A DNA stretch of 64,000 bases from Rhodoligotrophos defluvii (GTDB taxonomy: Bacteria > Pseudomonadota > Alphaproteobacteria > Rhizobiales > Im1), in NCBI RefSeq assembly GCF_005281615.1, contig NZ_SZZM01000001.1, positions 857,001 through 921,000 of the forward strand, in the 5' to 3' direction. The stretch's first letter is position 1. Every line of letters begins with the position of its first letter. Made by a program: the position numbers and the translations under genes. Shown here piece after piece: positions 1-7,226 of the stretch. The notes under the pieces are model-generated. The model did no database searches, had not been told where the DNA came from, and saw nothing but the letters and a program-made list of their open reading frames with translations.

Positions 1-1836
1 AATGGAATTGAGCTCTGCCAGAAGCTGCTGGGCGGCATCCCGTGCCCCCGACCGGGCCAGTTTCTCGATCATGTCCATCATGCGCGAGAGATCCTGCGGC
101 TGGATCATCCGCATGTTGGGGTCGACCGGCTGCACCTGGCCGTTGGCCATGTTCCGCTGCGCCTGCTCGATCAGCGCCTGCATGTAGCGGTTCAGCGCCT
201 CACGCAGCTGGCGCATCAGCTCTTCGATCCGCTCCTGTGGCGCGTTCTCGGCCAGAGCCTTCTGCAGCTCCCGTTGCAAGGCCTGCAGCTCGCGCTCTGC
301 GAAGGAGAGGTCGCCGTCCTCAACCGAAAGGGCGATCTCCCACAGGAGGTCGGTTACCTCCTTCATCTGCTCGCGGTCTTGCGCGTGCAGCAGCCTGCGA
401 AAGGCGGTACGGATGCCGAGATAGACACCGCTGCGGTCGATCAGGCCTTCCGGATAGATCGTGAGCGCGTCCAGGGTACGCGCAACGAGTGGCTGGCGAT
501 TGGGATCGTGCAGCAGGTTGCGCCGCTGCTCGGCCAGCGCCTGCGCGAGCGGATGGCGGAACGGCCGCTCCGGCAGGGTGAAGCTCACCTGTCGGCTACG
601 GGCAATCTGCCCGGCCTCGTCCTTGGCCTCGAGCCACATCTCGACTGTGGCGCCCGCCCAGGGATGCGCGGTCAGGTCGCGCTGCTCGCGCCCTTTTACC
701 CGGCGCGGCCTGGAGCCCTGAAGGACAACGTCGAAATCCGGCTGATCGAACAGGAACAGGCCCGGCGTGGCAAGGCCTTCCTCCCCGTTCTGGTTGTCCG
801 ACAGTTGGAAGCGGACCTTGAGCGAGGTCAGGCCGTAGTCATCCGAAGCCGTATAGTCGAAGGCCAAGGCGCCGGACGGCATGGCGCCGGGCTCGCCCAC
901 GAGTTCCACCTGCGGCGCGGCATCGACAATGATCCTGATGGGCCAGCGCCCACGTACGCCATCCGCATCCTCGACGACAACCGTTGCGCTCTCGGCGAGC
1001 TTGGTCCGCAGTTCGTTCACATTGGGCGCGACGGCCGGCATGGCGAGCCGCTGCGGGGCTGCCTGTTGTTGGCCGGCCGGCGTCGTGTGCGCTGCCGGCT
1101 CGATCCTCACCAGCGGCTGCTCCGCGTTGTTGAAGCGCACCACCAGCTCGCTGTTCGCCGGCACGGTAATTTCCGACGGCCCGTCGGCTTTCCCCGCTGT
1201 TCCGCCGCCGGCCAGAAACACCGGTGGCCGGCCGGTATAGCGCGGCGGCGTGATCCAGGCATCGAGCCCCACCACCGCCTCGGGCGCGGCCGCGCCGATA
1301 TTGGCCGCCTGACGCAATTGTCCCCGCCAGTTTTCGCCGGTGAGAATCACCGCCGCGATCAGCGCGAGCGCGAGCGCGCTGCGCAGAGCCAGCGGATCCT
1401 GCTGATAGAGGTGCGAGCGAGGCCAGCCCGCCCGCAGCGCCTGAATACGCTCGACCAGCCTGCGTTTGTGGGCGTGCCAGAGCGCTTCCTGCTCCGGGCT
1501 GCTGATGGGTGCCGAAAGGCTGTCGCTATACGAGGTCGCCGGGCGGTGCGGCAGGCCGGCACGCCGCTCCAGATGCCGCAAGGCGCTCTCGTCGTCCGGC
1601 CAGCGTAGGCCCAAGAGCGGACGCAGCGCCCACACGAAGGCGGCGGCAAATACGATCAGCGCGGCAATATGAAGCAGGCGGGGAAGGAAGCCGAACAGCC
1701 CGACGAGGCTTGCCAGAACGAACAGGCCGGCCACGACCAGCGCGGGAAAAGCCGCGCTCCATGCCGCTTCGAGGAACAGCACCACTTTGGCCTGTGCTGT
1801 CTTGCCGGCCAGATATCTATCCGGGCGATCGCTCAT
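1..1836 (-). CDS. DUF4175 (TIGR02302-type) membrane protein, C-terminus cut by window edge
   Basis: Reading the minus strand from an ATG at 1836 gives 612 uninterrupted codons that run off the left edge, so the C-terminus is missing. Two hydrophobic segments lie at about residues 18-50 and 53-72, and a third near residue 150. A long periplasmic-looking part follows, then a Gln/Glu/Arg-rich helical tail with repeated leucine-rich stretches. This architecture and the position directly downstream of lysA match the large DUF4175 proteins of Hyphomicrobiales, whose function is not established. The start follows lysA by 61 nt on the same strand, so cotranscription is likely. The family call rests on architecture and synteny. 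Confidence 0.8.
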   Translation of the reverse strand, partial: MSDRPDRYLAGKTAQAKVVLFLEAAWSAAFPALVVAGLFVLASLVGLFGFLPRLLHIAALIVFAAAFVWALRPLLGLRWPDDESALRHLERRAGLPHRPATSYSDSLSAPISSPEQEALWHAHKRRLVERIQALRAGWPRSHLYQQDPLALRSALALALIAAVILTGENWRGQLRQAANIGAAAPEAVVGLDAWITPPRYTGRPPVFLAGGGTAGKADGPSEITVPANSELVVRFNNAEQPLVRIEPAAHTTPAGQQQAAPQRLAMPAVAPNVNELRTKLAESATVVVEDADGVRGRWPIRIIVDAAPQVELVGEPGAMPSGALAFDYTASDDYGLTSLKVRFQLSDNQNGEEGLATPGLFLFDQPDFDVVLQGSRPRRVKGREQRDLTAHPWAGATVEMWLEAKDEAGQIARSRQVSFTLPERPFRHPLAQALAEQRRNLLHDPNRQPLVARTLDALTIYPEGLIDRSGVYLGIRTAFRRLLHAQDREQMKEVTDLLWEIALSVEDGDLSFAERELQALQRELQKALAENAPQERIEELMRQLREALNRYMQALIEQAQRNMANGQVQPVDPNMRMIQPQDLSRMMDMIEKLARSGARDAAQQLLAELNSI

Positions 1837-1897
1837 CACCCAACTATAACACAGCGGAGCTTAAGGTGTTGCTTCGGTATGCAGGCCGGCATTCACG

Positions 1898-3193
1898 TCA
1901 TTGCGATGAGGCGGTCGTGTGGCAAGTATCCTGCTGCCATGGCGCGAAGGCATCAAGGCCGATGATCTCGTCATAGCTCGGCCGCCGACGCACGACGGCG
2001 AACTCGCCGCCGCTGACCAGCACCTCCGGAATCAACCTGCGCGTATTATAGGTGCCCGCCTGCACGGCCCCATAGGCGCCGGTTGTCATCAGCACCAGCA
2101 GGTCGCCGCGCTCCACCTCGGGTAAGCGCCGGTTCTGCGCGAGGAAATCGCCGCTCTCGCAAACCGGCCCCACCACATCCACCATGCGTTCCTCGGCGCT
2201 CCGGCGCGCGTCGACCCGCCGGATCTCATGATAGGCGTCGTACAAGGTTGGCCGAATGAGATCATTCATCGCCGCGTCCACAATGACGAACGATTTGGCG
2301 TCTCCGTGCTTCACGAACAGCACGGAGGTGGCGAGGATGCCCGCATTACCCGCAATCAGCCGGCCAGGCTCGAGAATCAGCTTGCAGTCGAGATGGGCGA
2401 GCAGGCGCTTGGCCATGGCCGCATATTCTGCTGGCGAGGGCGGCGCAGGCTCGTTGTCCTTGTAGGGAATGCCAAGCCCGCCGCCGAGATCGACATGCTG
2501 GATACGATGGCCTGCAGCGCGCAGCCGCTGCACCAGCTGGCCGATGAGGATGGTCGCCTTTTCGAAAGGCTCGAGCGAGGTGATCTGGCTGCCGATATGC
2601 ATGTCGACGCCGATCACCTCCAGCGCCGGCAACTGCCGCGCCCGGTCGTACACTGCTTCGGCGCCGCTCCAGGAAATCCCGAACTTGTTCTCCGCCTTGC
2701 CGGTGGAGATCTTGGCATGGGTCCTGGCGTCCACGTCCGGGTTGATGCGCAACGATATCGGCGCGCGCTTGCCCTTCTGCGACGCGACCTGGCTCAAGAG
2801 CTCCAGCTCGGGCTCGGATTCCACATTGAAGCAATGAATGTTTTCGTCCAGCGCGTAGGCCATTTCGCCGGCCGTCTTGCCCACGCCCGAGAACACGATG
2901 CGGCTGCCCGGCACGCCCGCGCGCCGGGCACGGCGCAACTCGCCCTCGGAAACCACGTCCATGCCGGCGCCCAGATCGGCCAGGGTCTTGATCACCGCCT
3001 GGTTGGAATTCGCCTTGGGCGAATAGCAGATCATATGCTCGATGCCGGCGAAGGCCTCGTCGAACACCCGATAGTGCCGTTCGAGTGTGGCGCGAGAATA
3101 GCAGTAGAACGGCGTGCCCACCGCAGCAGCGATCCTGCGCAGGTCGACATCTTCGGCATGGAGGATGCCGTCACGATACTCGAAGAAATGCAT
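1898..3193 (-). CDS. lysA: Diaminopimelate decarboxylase
   Basis: LysA decarboxylates meso-2,6-diaminopimelate to L-lysine, the last step of lysine synthesis, in the cytosol with pyridoxal phosphate. The 431-residue protein has the PLP-binding lysine in YSPKAN (Lys60), a glycine-rich phosphate loop (GGGLGIP), the EPGR motif and the conserved CESGDFLA and GAYG motifs of fold-III decarboxylases. Length is normal for the family. It starts at an ATG 12 nt after the stop of the small lipoprotein gene, in the order argH-lptM-lysA on the minus strand, which is the usual arrangement in alphaproteobacteria. Confidence 0.97.
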   Translation of the reverse strand: MHFFEYRDGILHAEDVDLRRIAAAVGTPFYCYSRATLERHYRVFDEAFAGIEHMICYSPKANSNQAVIKTLADLGAGMDVVSEGELRRARRAGVPGSRIVFSGVGKTAGEMAYALDENIHCFNVESEPELELLSQVASQKGKRAPISLRINPDVDARTHAKISTGKAENKFGISWSGAEAVYDRARQLPALEVIGVDMHIGSQITSLEPFEKATILIGQLVQRLRAAGHRIQHVDLGGGLGIPYKDNEPAPPSPAEYAAMAKRLLAHLDCKLILEPGRLIAGNAGILATSVLFVKHGDAKSFVIVDAAMNDLIRPTLYDAYHEIRRVDARRSAEERMVDVVGPVCESGDFLAQNRRLPEVERGDLLVLMTTGAYGAVQAGTYNTRRLIPEVLVSGGEFAVVRRRPSYDEIIGLDAFAPWQQDTCHTTASSQ

Positions 3194-3205
3194 GGGTGCC
3201 GGCCG

Positions 3206-3373
3206 TCAGGAGTAGGGTTTGGGAGCAGGCGTGATCAAAGGGTCGAGCAGCACCGGCTCTTCTGGGTCGGGCTCGCGCCCGCCCGGCGGCGGGTCGAGAG
3301 GCCCACGCACGCCGCAGCCGGCAAGGGAGAGGGCCGTCAGCACCAAGGCTGCGATCGCTGTTGTCCGCCGCAC
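3206..3373 (-). CDS. lptM: Small LptM (YifL)-like outer-membrane lipoprotein
   Basis: A 55-residue protein begins at a GTG (3373) preceded by a good ribosome site (GGAGAGG, 7 nt upstream). An in-frame ATG 25 codons further up would give an implausible leader. Residues 1-19 form a short signal peptide ending in the lipobox LAGC, with Cys20 as the lipidated residue. The mature protein starts CGVRGPLDPPP, which matches the CGxKGPL-Pro pattern of LptM/YifL, a lipoprotein shown in E. coli to assist LptD maturation. The rest is proline-rich and probably unstructured. Position next to lysA agrees with the family. The LptD role here is inferred. Confidence 0.8.
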   Translation of the reverse strand: MRRTTAIAALVLTALSLAGCGVRGPLDPPPGGREPDPEEPVLLDPLITPAPKPYS

Positions 3374-3472
3374 CGGGATACCTCTCCGCAATTTGCGCTC
3401 GCCCACAAGGAGCGCCGTTCCGCGCTGTTGTACTCCAAGCGGCCGCATCCGCCAAGCCGCGGCGAAGCCGCC

Positions 3473-4852
3473 TCACCCGAGCTTGGCCAGCCAACGCTCG
3501 GCTTCGGCGAGTACATTTTCAGGCGCCGTGCCGCCCAGGCTCTTGCGCGAGCGCACCGAGGCCTCGACGGTGAGCACCGAGAACACGTCTTCCGTCATGC
3601 GCGGCTCCACCTCCTGCATCTCCGCCAGTGACAGATCGGCGAGATCGACCCCCCGTCCCTCCGCTTTCGCCACCAGGCCACCCGTCACATGGTGCGCCTG
3701 CCGGAAGGGCAGCCCCAGCACCCGCACCAGCCAGTCAGCGAGGTCCGTTGCCGTCGAAAAGCCTGAATCCGCTGCCGCGCGCAGTTCAGGAAGGTTCGGC
3801 TCGAGGTCATCAATCATGCCCGTCATGGCCGCTATGGAGAGGGACAGGGTGTCGAGCGCGTCGAACAGCGGCTCCTTATCCTCCTGCATGTCCTTGCCGT
3901 AAGCGAGCGGCAAGCCCTTCATCATCACCAGCAACGAGACCAGCGCGCCGATCACGCGGCCGGCCTTGCCGCGCACCAGCTCGGCCGCGTCCGGGTTGCG
4001 CTTCTGTGGCATGATGGACGAGCCGGTGGTGAAGCGGTCGGAAAGGCTGACGAAGCGGAACTGCGCCGAGGTCCATAAGACCAGCTCCTCCGCCAGGCGC
4101 GACAGGTGCATGGCGGCTATGGACGCGGCGCTCAACGTCTCGATGACGAAATCCCGCGCCGAAACCGCGTCCAGCGAGTTGTGCATGGGGCCCTCGAAGC
4201 CCAGCATCCTCGAGGTCATCTCGCGATCGATGGGGAAAGAGGTTCCGGCAAGCGCCGCGGCCCCCAGCGGGTTCTGGTTCACACGCTTGCGTGCATCCAC
4301 GAAGCGCTCACGATCACGCCCAAACATCTCCACATAGGCCAGGCAATGGTGCCCGAACGTGACCGGCTGGGCCGTCTGCAGATGGGTGAAGCCTGGCATG
4401 ATGGCCTCCGCATAGGCCTTCGCCTTGGCGGCGAGCGCCTTTTGCAGGGCGGCAAGCTGCACGTCCAGGTGATCGATTATGTCGCGCACATACAATCTGA
4501 GATCGGTCGCCACCTGGTCGTTGCGGGAGCGTGCGGTGTGCAGCCGCCCGGCCGCCGGCCCGATGATCTCCGCAAGCCTTGCCTCCACATTCATGTGGAT
4601 GTCCTCCAGGCTGCGCGAGAATGTGAAGGTTCCGCTTTCGATCTCCGATTGCACCTGATCGAGGCCGCGCATAATCTCCGCCGCGTCGCCGGGGCTGATG
4701 ATCCCGGTTGCGGCGAGCATTTGGCAATGGGCCTTCGAGCCTGCGATATCCTGGGCGAAGAGCCGCTTGTCGAAGTCGATGGAGCTGTTGACCTCCTGCA
4801 TGATTTCGCTTGGCGTCTCGGCGAAGCGACCGCCCCACATCCGGTTCGTCAC
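3473..4852 (-). CDS. argH: Argininosuccinate lyase
   Basis: ArgH splits argininosuccinate into arginine and fumarate, the final step of arginine synthesis. The 459-residue protein carries the fumarase/aspartase-superfamily signature [12 protein letters not shown] at residues 277-288, with the catalytic serine in the flexible loop. It also has HTARSRNDQ near residues 105-113 and [10 protein letters not shown] with the second catalytic histidine near 157. The start is GTG at 4852 (protein begins [10 protein letters not shown]), preceded by AGAGG about 8 nt away. It is divergent from the tlpA-like gene, with only 47 nt between the starts, so promoters must be compact or overlapping. Confidence 0.97.
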   Translation of the reverse strand: MTNRMWGGRFAETPSEIMQEVNSSIDFDKRLFAQDIAGSKAHCQMLAATGIISPGDAAEIMRGLDQVQSEIESGTFTFSRSLEDIHMNVEARLAEIIGPAAGRLHTARSRNDQVATDLRLYVRDIIDHLDVQLAALQKALAAKAKAYAEAIMPGFTHLQTAQPVTFGHHCLAYVEMFGRDRERFVDARKRVNQNPLGAAALAGTSFPIDREMTSRMLGFEGPMHNSLDAVSARDFVIETLSAASIAAMHLSRLAEELVLWTSAQFRFVSLSDRFTTGSSIMPQKRNPDAAELVRGKAGRVIGALVSLLVMMKGLPLAYGKDMQEDKEPLFDALDTLSLSIAAMTGMIDDLEPNLPELRAAADSGFSTATDLADWLVRVLGLPFRQAHHVTGGLVAKAEGRGVDLADLSLAEMQEVEPRMTEDVFSVLTVEASVRSRKSLGGTAPENVLAEAERWLAKLG

Positions 4853-4899
4853 GTCAGGCCTCTTGGTTAGCCGTTTCGAATTTCAGCGAGATAGAGATC

Positions 4900-5565
4900 A
4901 TGAACGACAGTGCACCTCGCCCAAAGCGCCGCTGGTTGACGGTGGTCGCTTGCCTGGCTCTGCTCGCAGCCGTTGGTGCAGCCCTTTACTTCATCCCAGG
5001 CGCGTTGCGCAACGCGCCAGATGGCGACGGCACCGCCGCCGGGAACGCGATCTCACTTCCCTCGGCGGCGGCCACGGGACAAATGGCCGCCTTCGTTCTG
5101 CACAAGAAGCCGCAGGACGTGCCGGCATTCGCCTTCCAGGATGGCGAGGGACGCGAATACACCCTGGCGGACTGGCGGGGAAAGACGGTTCTCGTAAATC
5201 TTTGGGCCACCTGGTGCGCTCCTTGCCGCGAGGAGATGCCGGCGCTTGCCAATCTGCGCAAGACCTTCGCCGGCCGCGACTTCGATGTGGTGGCGATCAG
5301 CCTGGATCAGAAGGGCGTGCCGGCGGCCAAGGCATTTCTCGATGAAATCAAGGTCAGCGACCTCGTGCCCTATGCGGACCCCACCACCGAGGCCCTGCGG
5401 TCGCTCAACAGCGCTGGCTTGCCGACCACCGTGCTCATCGATGCCCAGGGCAAGGAAATTGGGCGTCTGCTCGGGTCAGCCGTGTGGGATTCGCCCGAGG
5501 CGGTCCGCCTGATCGAGGCAACCCTGGCGCAAGGGGCTCCGCCCGGCGGCAAGCCGCAGTCCTGA
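4900..5565 (+). CDS. tlpA: TlpA-family membrane-anchored thiol:disulfide reductase
   Basis: The 221-residue protein has a basic N-terminus, one membrane anchor at about residues 12-33, and a periplasmic thioredoxin-like domain of the AhpC/TSA-Redoxin type. The active site WCAPC places the redox cysteines at 106 and 109. A cis-proline segment (GLPTTVLID) follows near residue 180. TlpA-like proteins reduce periplasmic disulfides, for example in cytochrome oxidase CuA-site assembly or cytochrome c maturation. The position divergent from argH is the same as rhizobial tlpA. The first ATG of the frame lies upstream inside argH, so 4900 (start MNDSAPRPKRR) is preferred. The exact substrate is not visible. 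Confidence 0.87.
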   Translation: MNDSAPRPKRRWLTVVACLALLAAVGAALYFIPGALRNAPDGDGTAAGNAISLPSAAATGQMAAFVLHKKPQDVPAFAFQDGEGREYTLADWRGKTVLVNLWATWCAPCREEMPALANLRKTFAGRDFDVVAISLDQKGVPAAKAFLDEIKVSDLVPYADPTTEALRSLNSAGLPTTVLIDAQGKEIGRLLGSAVWDSPEAVRLIEATLAQGAPPGGKPQS

Positions 5566-5657
5566 TCAGCCATATTGTTGCCATCTTGCCAAGCCCGCGG
5601 GCCTGGGCCATCATGACAGAAAGATGAAGCCCGAAGGCCCAAGTTTCTGGAGAGGCG

Positions 5658-6050
5658 ATGAGCGATACTGAACCCATAGTTCAGTTCGGAGCGCGGGCCA
5701 GTGCGACCGCGCTCCAGGCGGCAGGAGGCAAGGCCTCCGTCAGCGGCATTGGCACAACAGCATTCGATCGGCAGGAGCTGGCGGCGATTCTTTCGCTTTA
5801 TGGGCGCAGGGTTGCCGAGGGGGCGTGGCGGGACTACGCCATCGACCACGGCGGCGACAAGGCGGTGTTCTCGATCTTCCGGCGCACGAGCGAGGTGCCG
5901 CTCTATCGGATCGAGAAGCAGCCGAAGCTGCGCCATAAGCAGGGTCTCTATGCGATCGTCGCGCAGACCGGCGCCATCCTCAGGCGCGGGCATGACATCA
6001 AACAGGTCCTGAAGGCGATAGACCGGCAGCCGAAGTTGGTGTCTGCCTGA
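5658..6050 (+). CDS. DUF2794 family protein
   Basis: A 130-residue soluble protein with an ATG start preceded by GGAGAGG (about 5 nt spacer). The first 30 residues look disordered. The remainder is a compact basic domain with the segments DRQELAAILSLYGRRVAEGAWRD, broken here as an N-terminal helix near 36-58, then strands containing FSIFRRTSEVPLYRIEK-like charged residues. I recognise it as the DUF2794 family found widely in alphaproteobacteria, which has no established function. It lies 92 nt downstream of tlpA on the same strand and is followed by repeats and a strong terminator. Confidence 0.8.
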   Translation: MSDTEPIVQFGARASATALQAAGGKASVSGIGTTAFDRQELAAILSLYGRRVAEGAWRDYAIDHGGDKAVFSIFRRTSEVPLYRIEKQPKLRHKQGLYAIVAQTGAILRRGHDIKQVLKAIDRQPKLVSA

Positions 6051-6055
6051 ACGCG

Positions 6056-6146
6056 TGGATCCCGAGAAGCGGTCACCGCTTTTCGAAAAGGCCATGCTCA
6101 AACAATGGACTGGAGTGGCCCACCCAAAGCGGTTACCGATTTTGGG
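6056..6146 (+). repeat. Two-hairpin intergenic repeat
   Basis: Two imperfect palindromes share a core: 6063-6085 (CGAGAAGCGG, loop TCA, CCGCTTTTCG) and 6123-6146 (CCCAAAGCGG, loop TTA, CCGATTTTGGG). They are separated by about 37 nt. The layout resembles dispersed intergenic elements common in Hyphomicrobiales. Copy number elsewhere in the genome cannot be seen here. Confidence 0.6.
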
Positions 6147-6230
6147 CTCTTATGCACAGCGAGTTTTGGAGCGGAGAAGGCGGAGGGAGCTCCACTGACA
6201 GCCTGAAGGAAACAAGGGGAGGCGTCAGCG

Positions 6231-6261
6231 AAAACCCCCGGGAGCAATCCCGGGGGTTTTT
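6231..6261 (-). terminator. Strong intrinsic terminator, probably bidirectional
   Basis: A perfect 9-bp GC stem (CCCCCGGGA 6235-6243 with TCCCGGGGG 6248-6256) has a 4-nt loop, is preceded by AAAA and followed by TTTTT. Because of the A and T runs on both sides it can serve the plus-strand DUF2794 transcript and the minus-strand Bax-inhibitor gene, which ends at 6288. Confidence 0.85.
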
Positions 6262-6287
6262 GATTTTGTGGATCTGCTTTTGGAGGC

Positions 6288-7061
6288 TTACTGCCGGTTG
6301 CCGAACAGACGCAGCAACATCAGGAACAGGTTAATGAAGTCGAGATACAGCCGCAGCGCGCCCAGAATGGCCTTGCGGCCGGCCACCTCGGCGCCGTCGC
6401 CCTCGAAATACATCTCCTTGATCGACTGCGTGTCATAGGCGGTGAGGCCTGCAAAAATCAGCACGCCCAGCACCGACACGACGAACTCGAGCCCGGGGCT
6501 GGCAAGGAACAGGTTCACCACCGAGGCGATGATGATGCCGATGAGGCCCATGATCAGGAACGACCCCCACGGCGAAAGATCCCGCTTGGTCGTGTAGCCC
6601 CACAGGCTCAAGGCACCGAACGCAGCGGCGGTGATGAAGAAGACCCGCGCGATCGAACCATGGGTATAGACCAGGAAGATCGACGACAGCGAGATGCCCA
6701 TCAGCAGGGCAAAGGCCCAGAAGGCCAGCTGGGCGCCCCCGACGCTCATGGCGTTTAGCCGGAAGCTCAGGAAGAACACCATCGCCAGCGGCGCGAAGAT
6801 CACCACCCATTTGAGCGGGCTGACGAACAGCGTATAGCCCACCTGCGTCAACAGGACGTCGCCGGCGCGGGCAACCGCTTCGCTTTCGACGCTGGTGACG
6901 GATAGCGCGTAGACCGCTAGGGCTGCGAACCCCGTGATCAGGAGTCCGATGGTCATATAGTTGTAGACGCGCAGCATATAGGACCGGAGGCCTTCGTCGA
7001 TCGCGAAGGTTGTTCCGGCTACGCCTGGCCGCGCGTATCCGCGATTGTTGAGATCTGCCAT
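6288..7061 (-). CDS. Bax inhibitor-1 / YccA family membrane protein
   Basis: The 257-residue protein has a short polar N-terminus followed by seven hydrophobic segments, and the C-terminal segment carries DTQSIKEMYFEG, the TxDTQ-like signature of the BI-1/TMBIM family. Family members are inner-membrane proteins linked to calcium leak or membrane-protease regulation (YccA interacts with FtsH in E. coli). Function in this organism is inferred. The ATG at 7061 follows GAGGAGG at a 9-nt spacing. An in-frame ATG 21 codons upstream lacks this site and would overlap the likely promoter. The gene is monocistronic and ends at the strong terminator at 6231-6261. Confidence 0.88.
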   Translation of the reverse strand: MADLNNRGYARPGVAGTTFAIDEGLRSYMLRVYNYMTIGLLITGFAALAVYALSVTSVESEAVARAGDVLLTQVGYTLFVSPLKWVVIFAPLAMVFFLSFRLNAMSVGGAQLAFWAFALLMGISLSSIFLVYTHGSIARVFFITAAAFGALSLWGYTTKRDLSPWGSFLIMGLIGIIIASVVNLFLASPGLEFVVSVLGVLIFAGLTAYDTQSIKEMYFEGDGAEVAGRKAILGALRLYLDFINLFLMLLRLFGNRQ

Positions 7062-7095
7062 GATCGCTGCCTCCTCAAGCTCGGGCTTGCGCTTA

Positions 7096-7124
7096 GATAT
7101 GGGCTGATTTCCGGTTGTTGACAA
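7096..7124 (-). promoter_or_regulatory. Candidate sigma-70 promoter for the BI-1 gene
   Basis: On the minus strand TTGTCA (7119-7124) is followed, after 17 nt, by CATATC (7096-7101). The transcript would start roughly 30 nt before the ATG at 7061. The spacing is ideal and the hexamers are moderate matches. Confidence 0.4.
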
Positions 7125-7226
7125 GCGCGTCTGCCGCCGCTGGTTATCGGGCGCTGATCAGCGGGCGCCCGCGCCTTGCACCGTCGTGCAGAATGCGCGA
7201 TTCCCTCCGGAGATTCATCGCACGCC

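Noticed and set aside
6152-6334. A 60-codon plus-strand open frame after the DUF2794 gene
   Set aside because: It runs through the strong terminator and into the convergent BI-1 gene, so it is unlikely to be translated.
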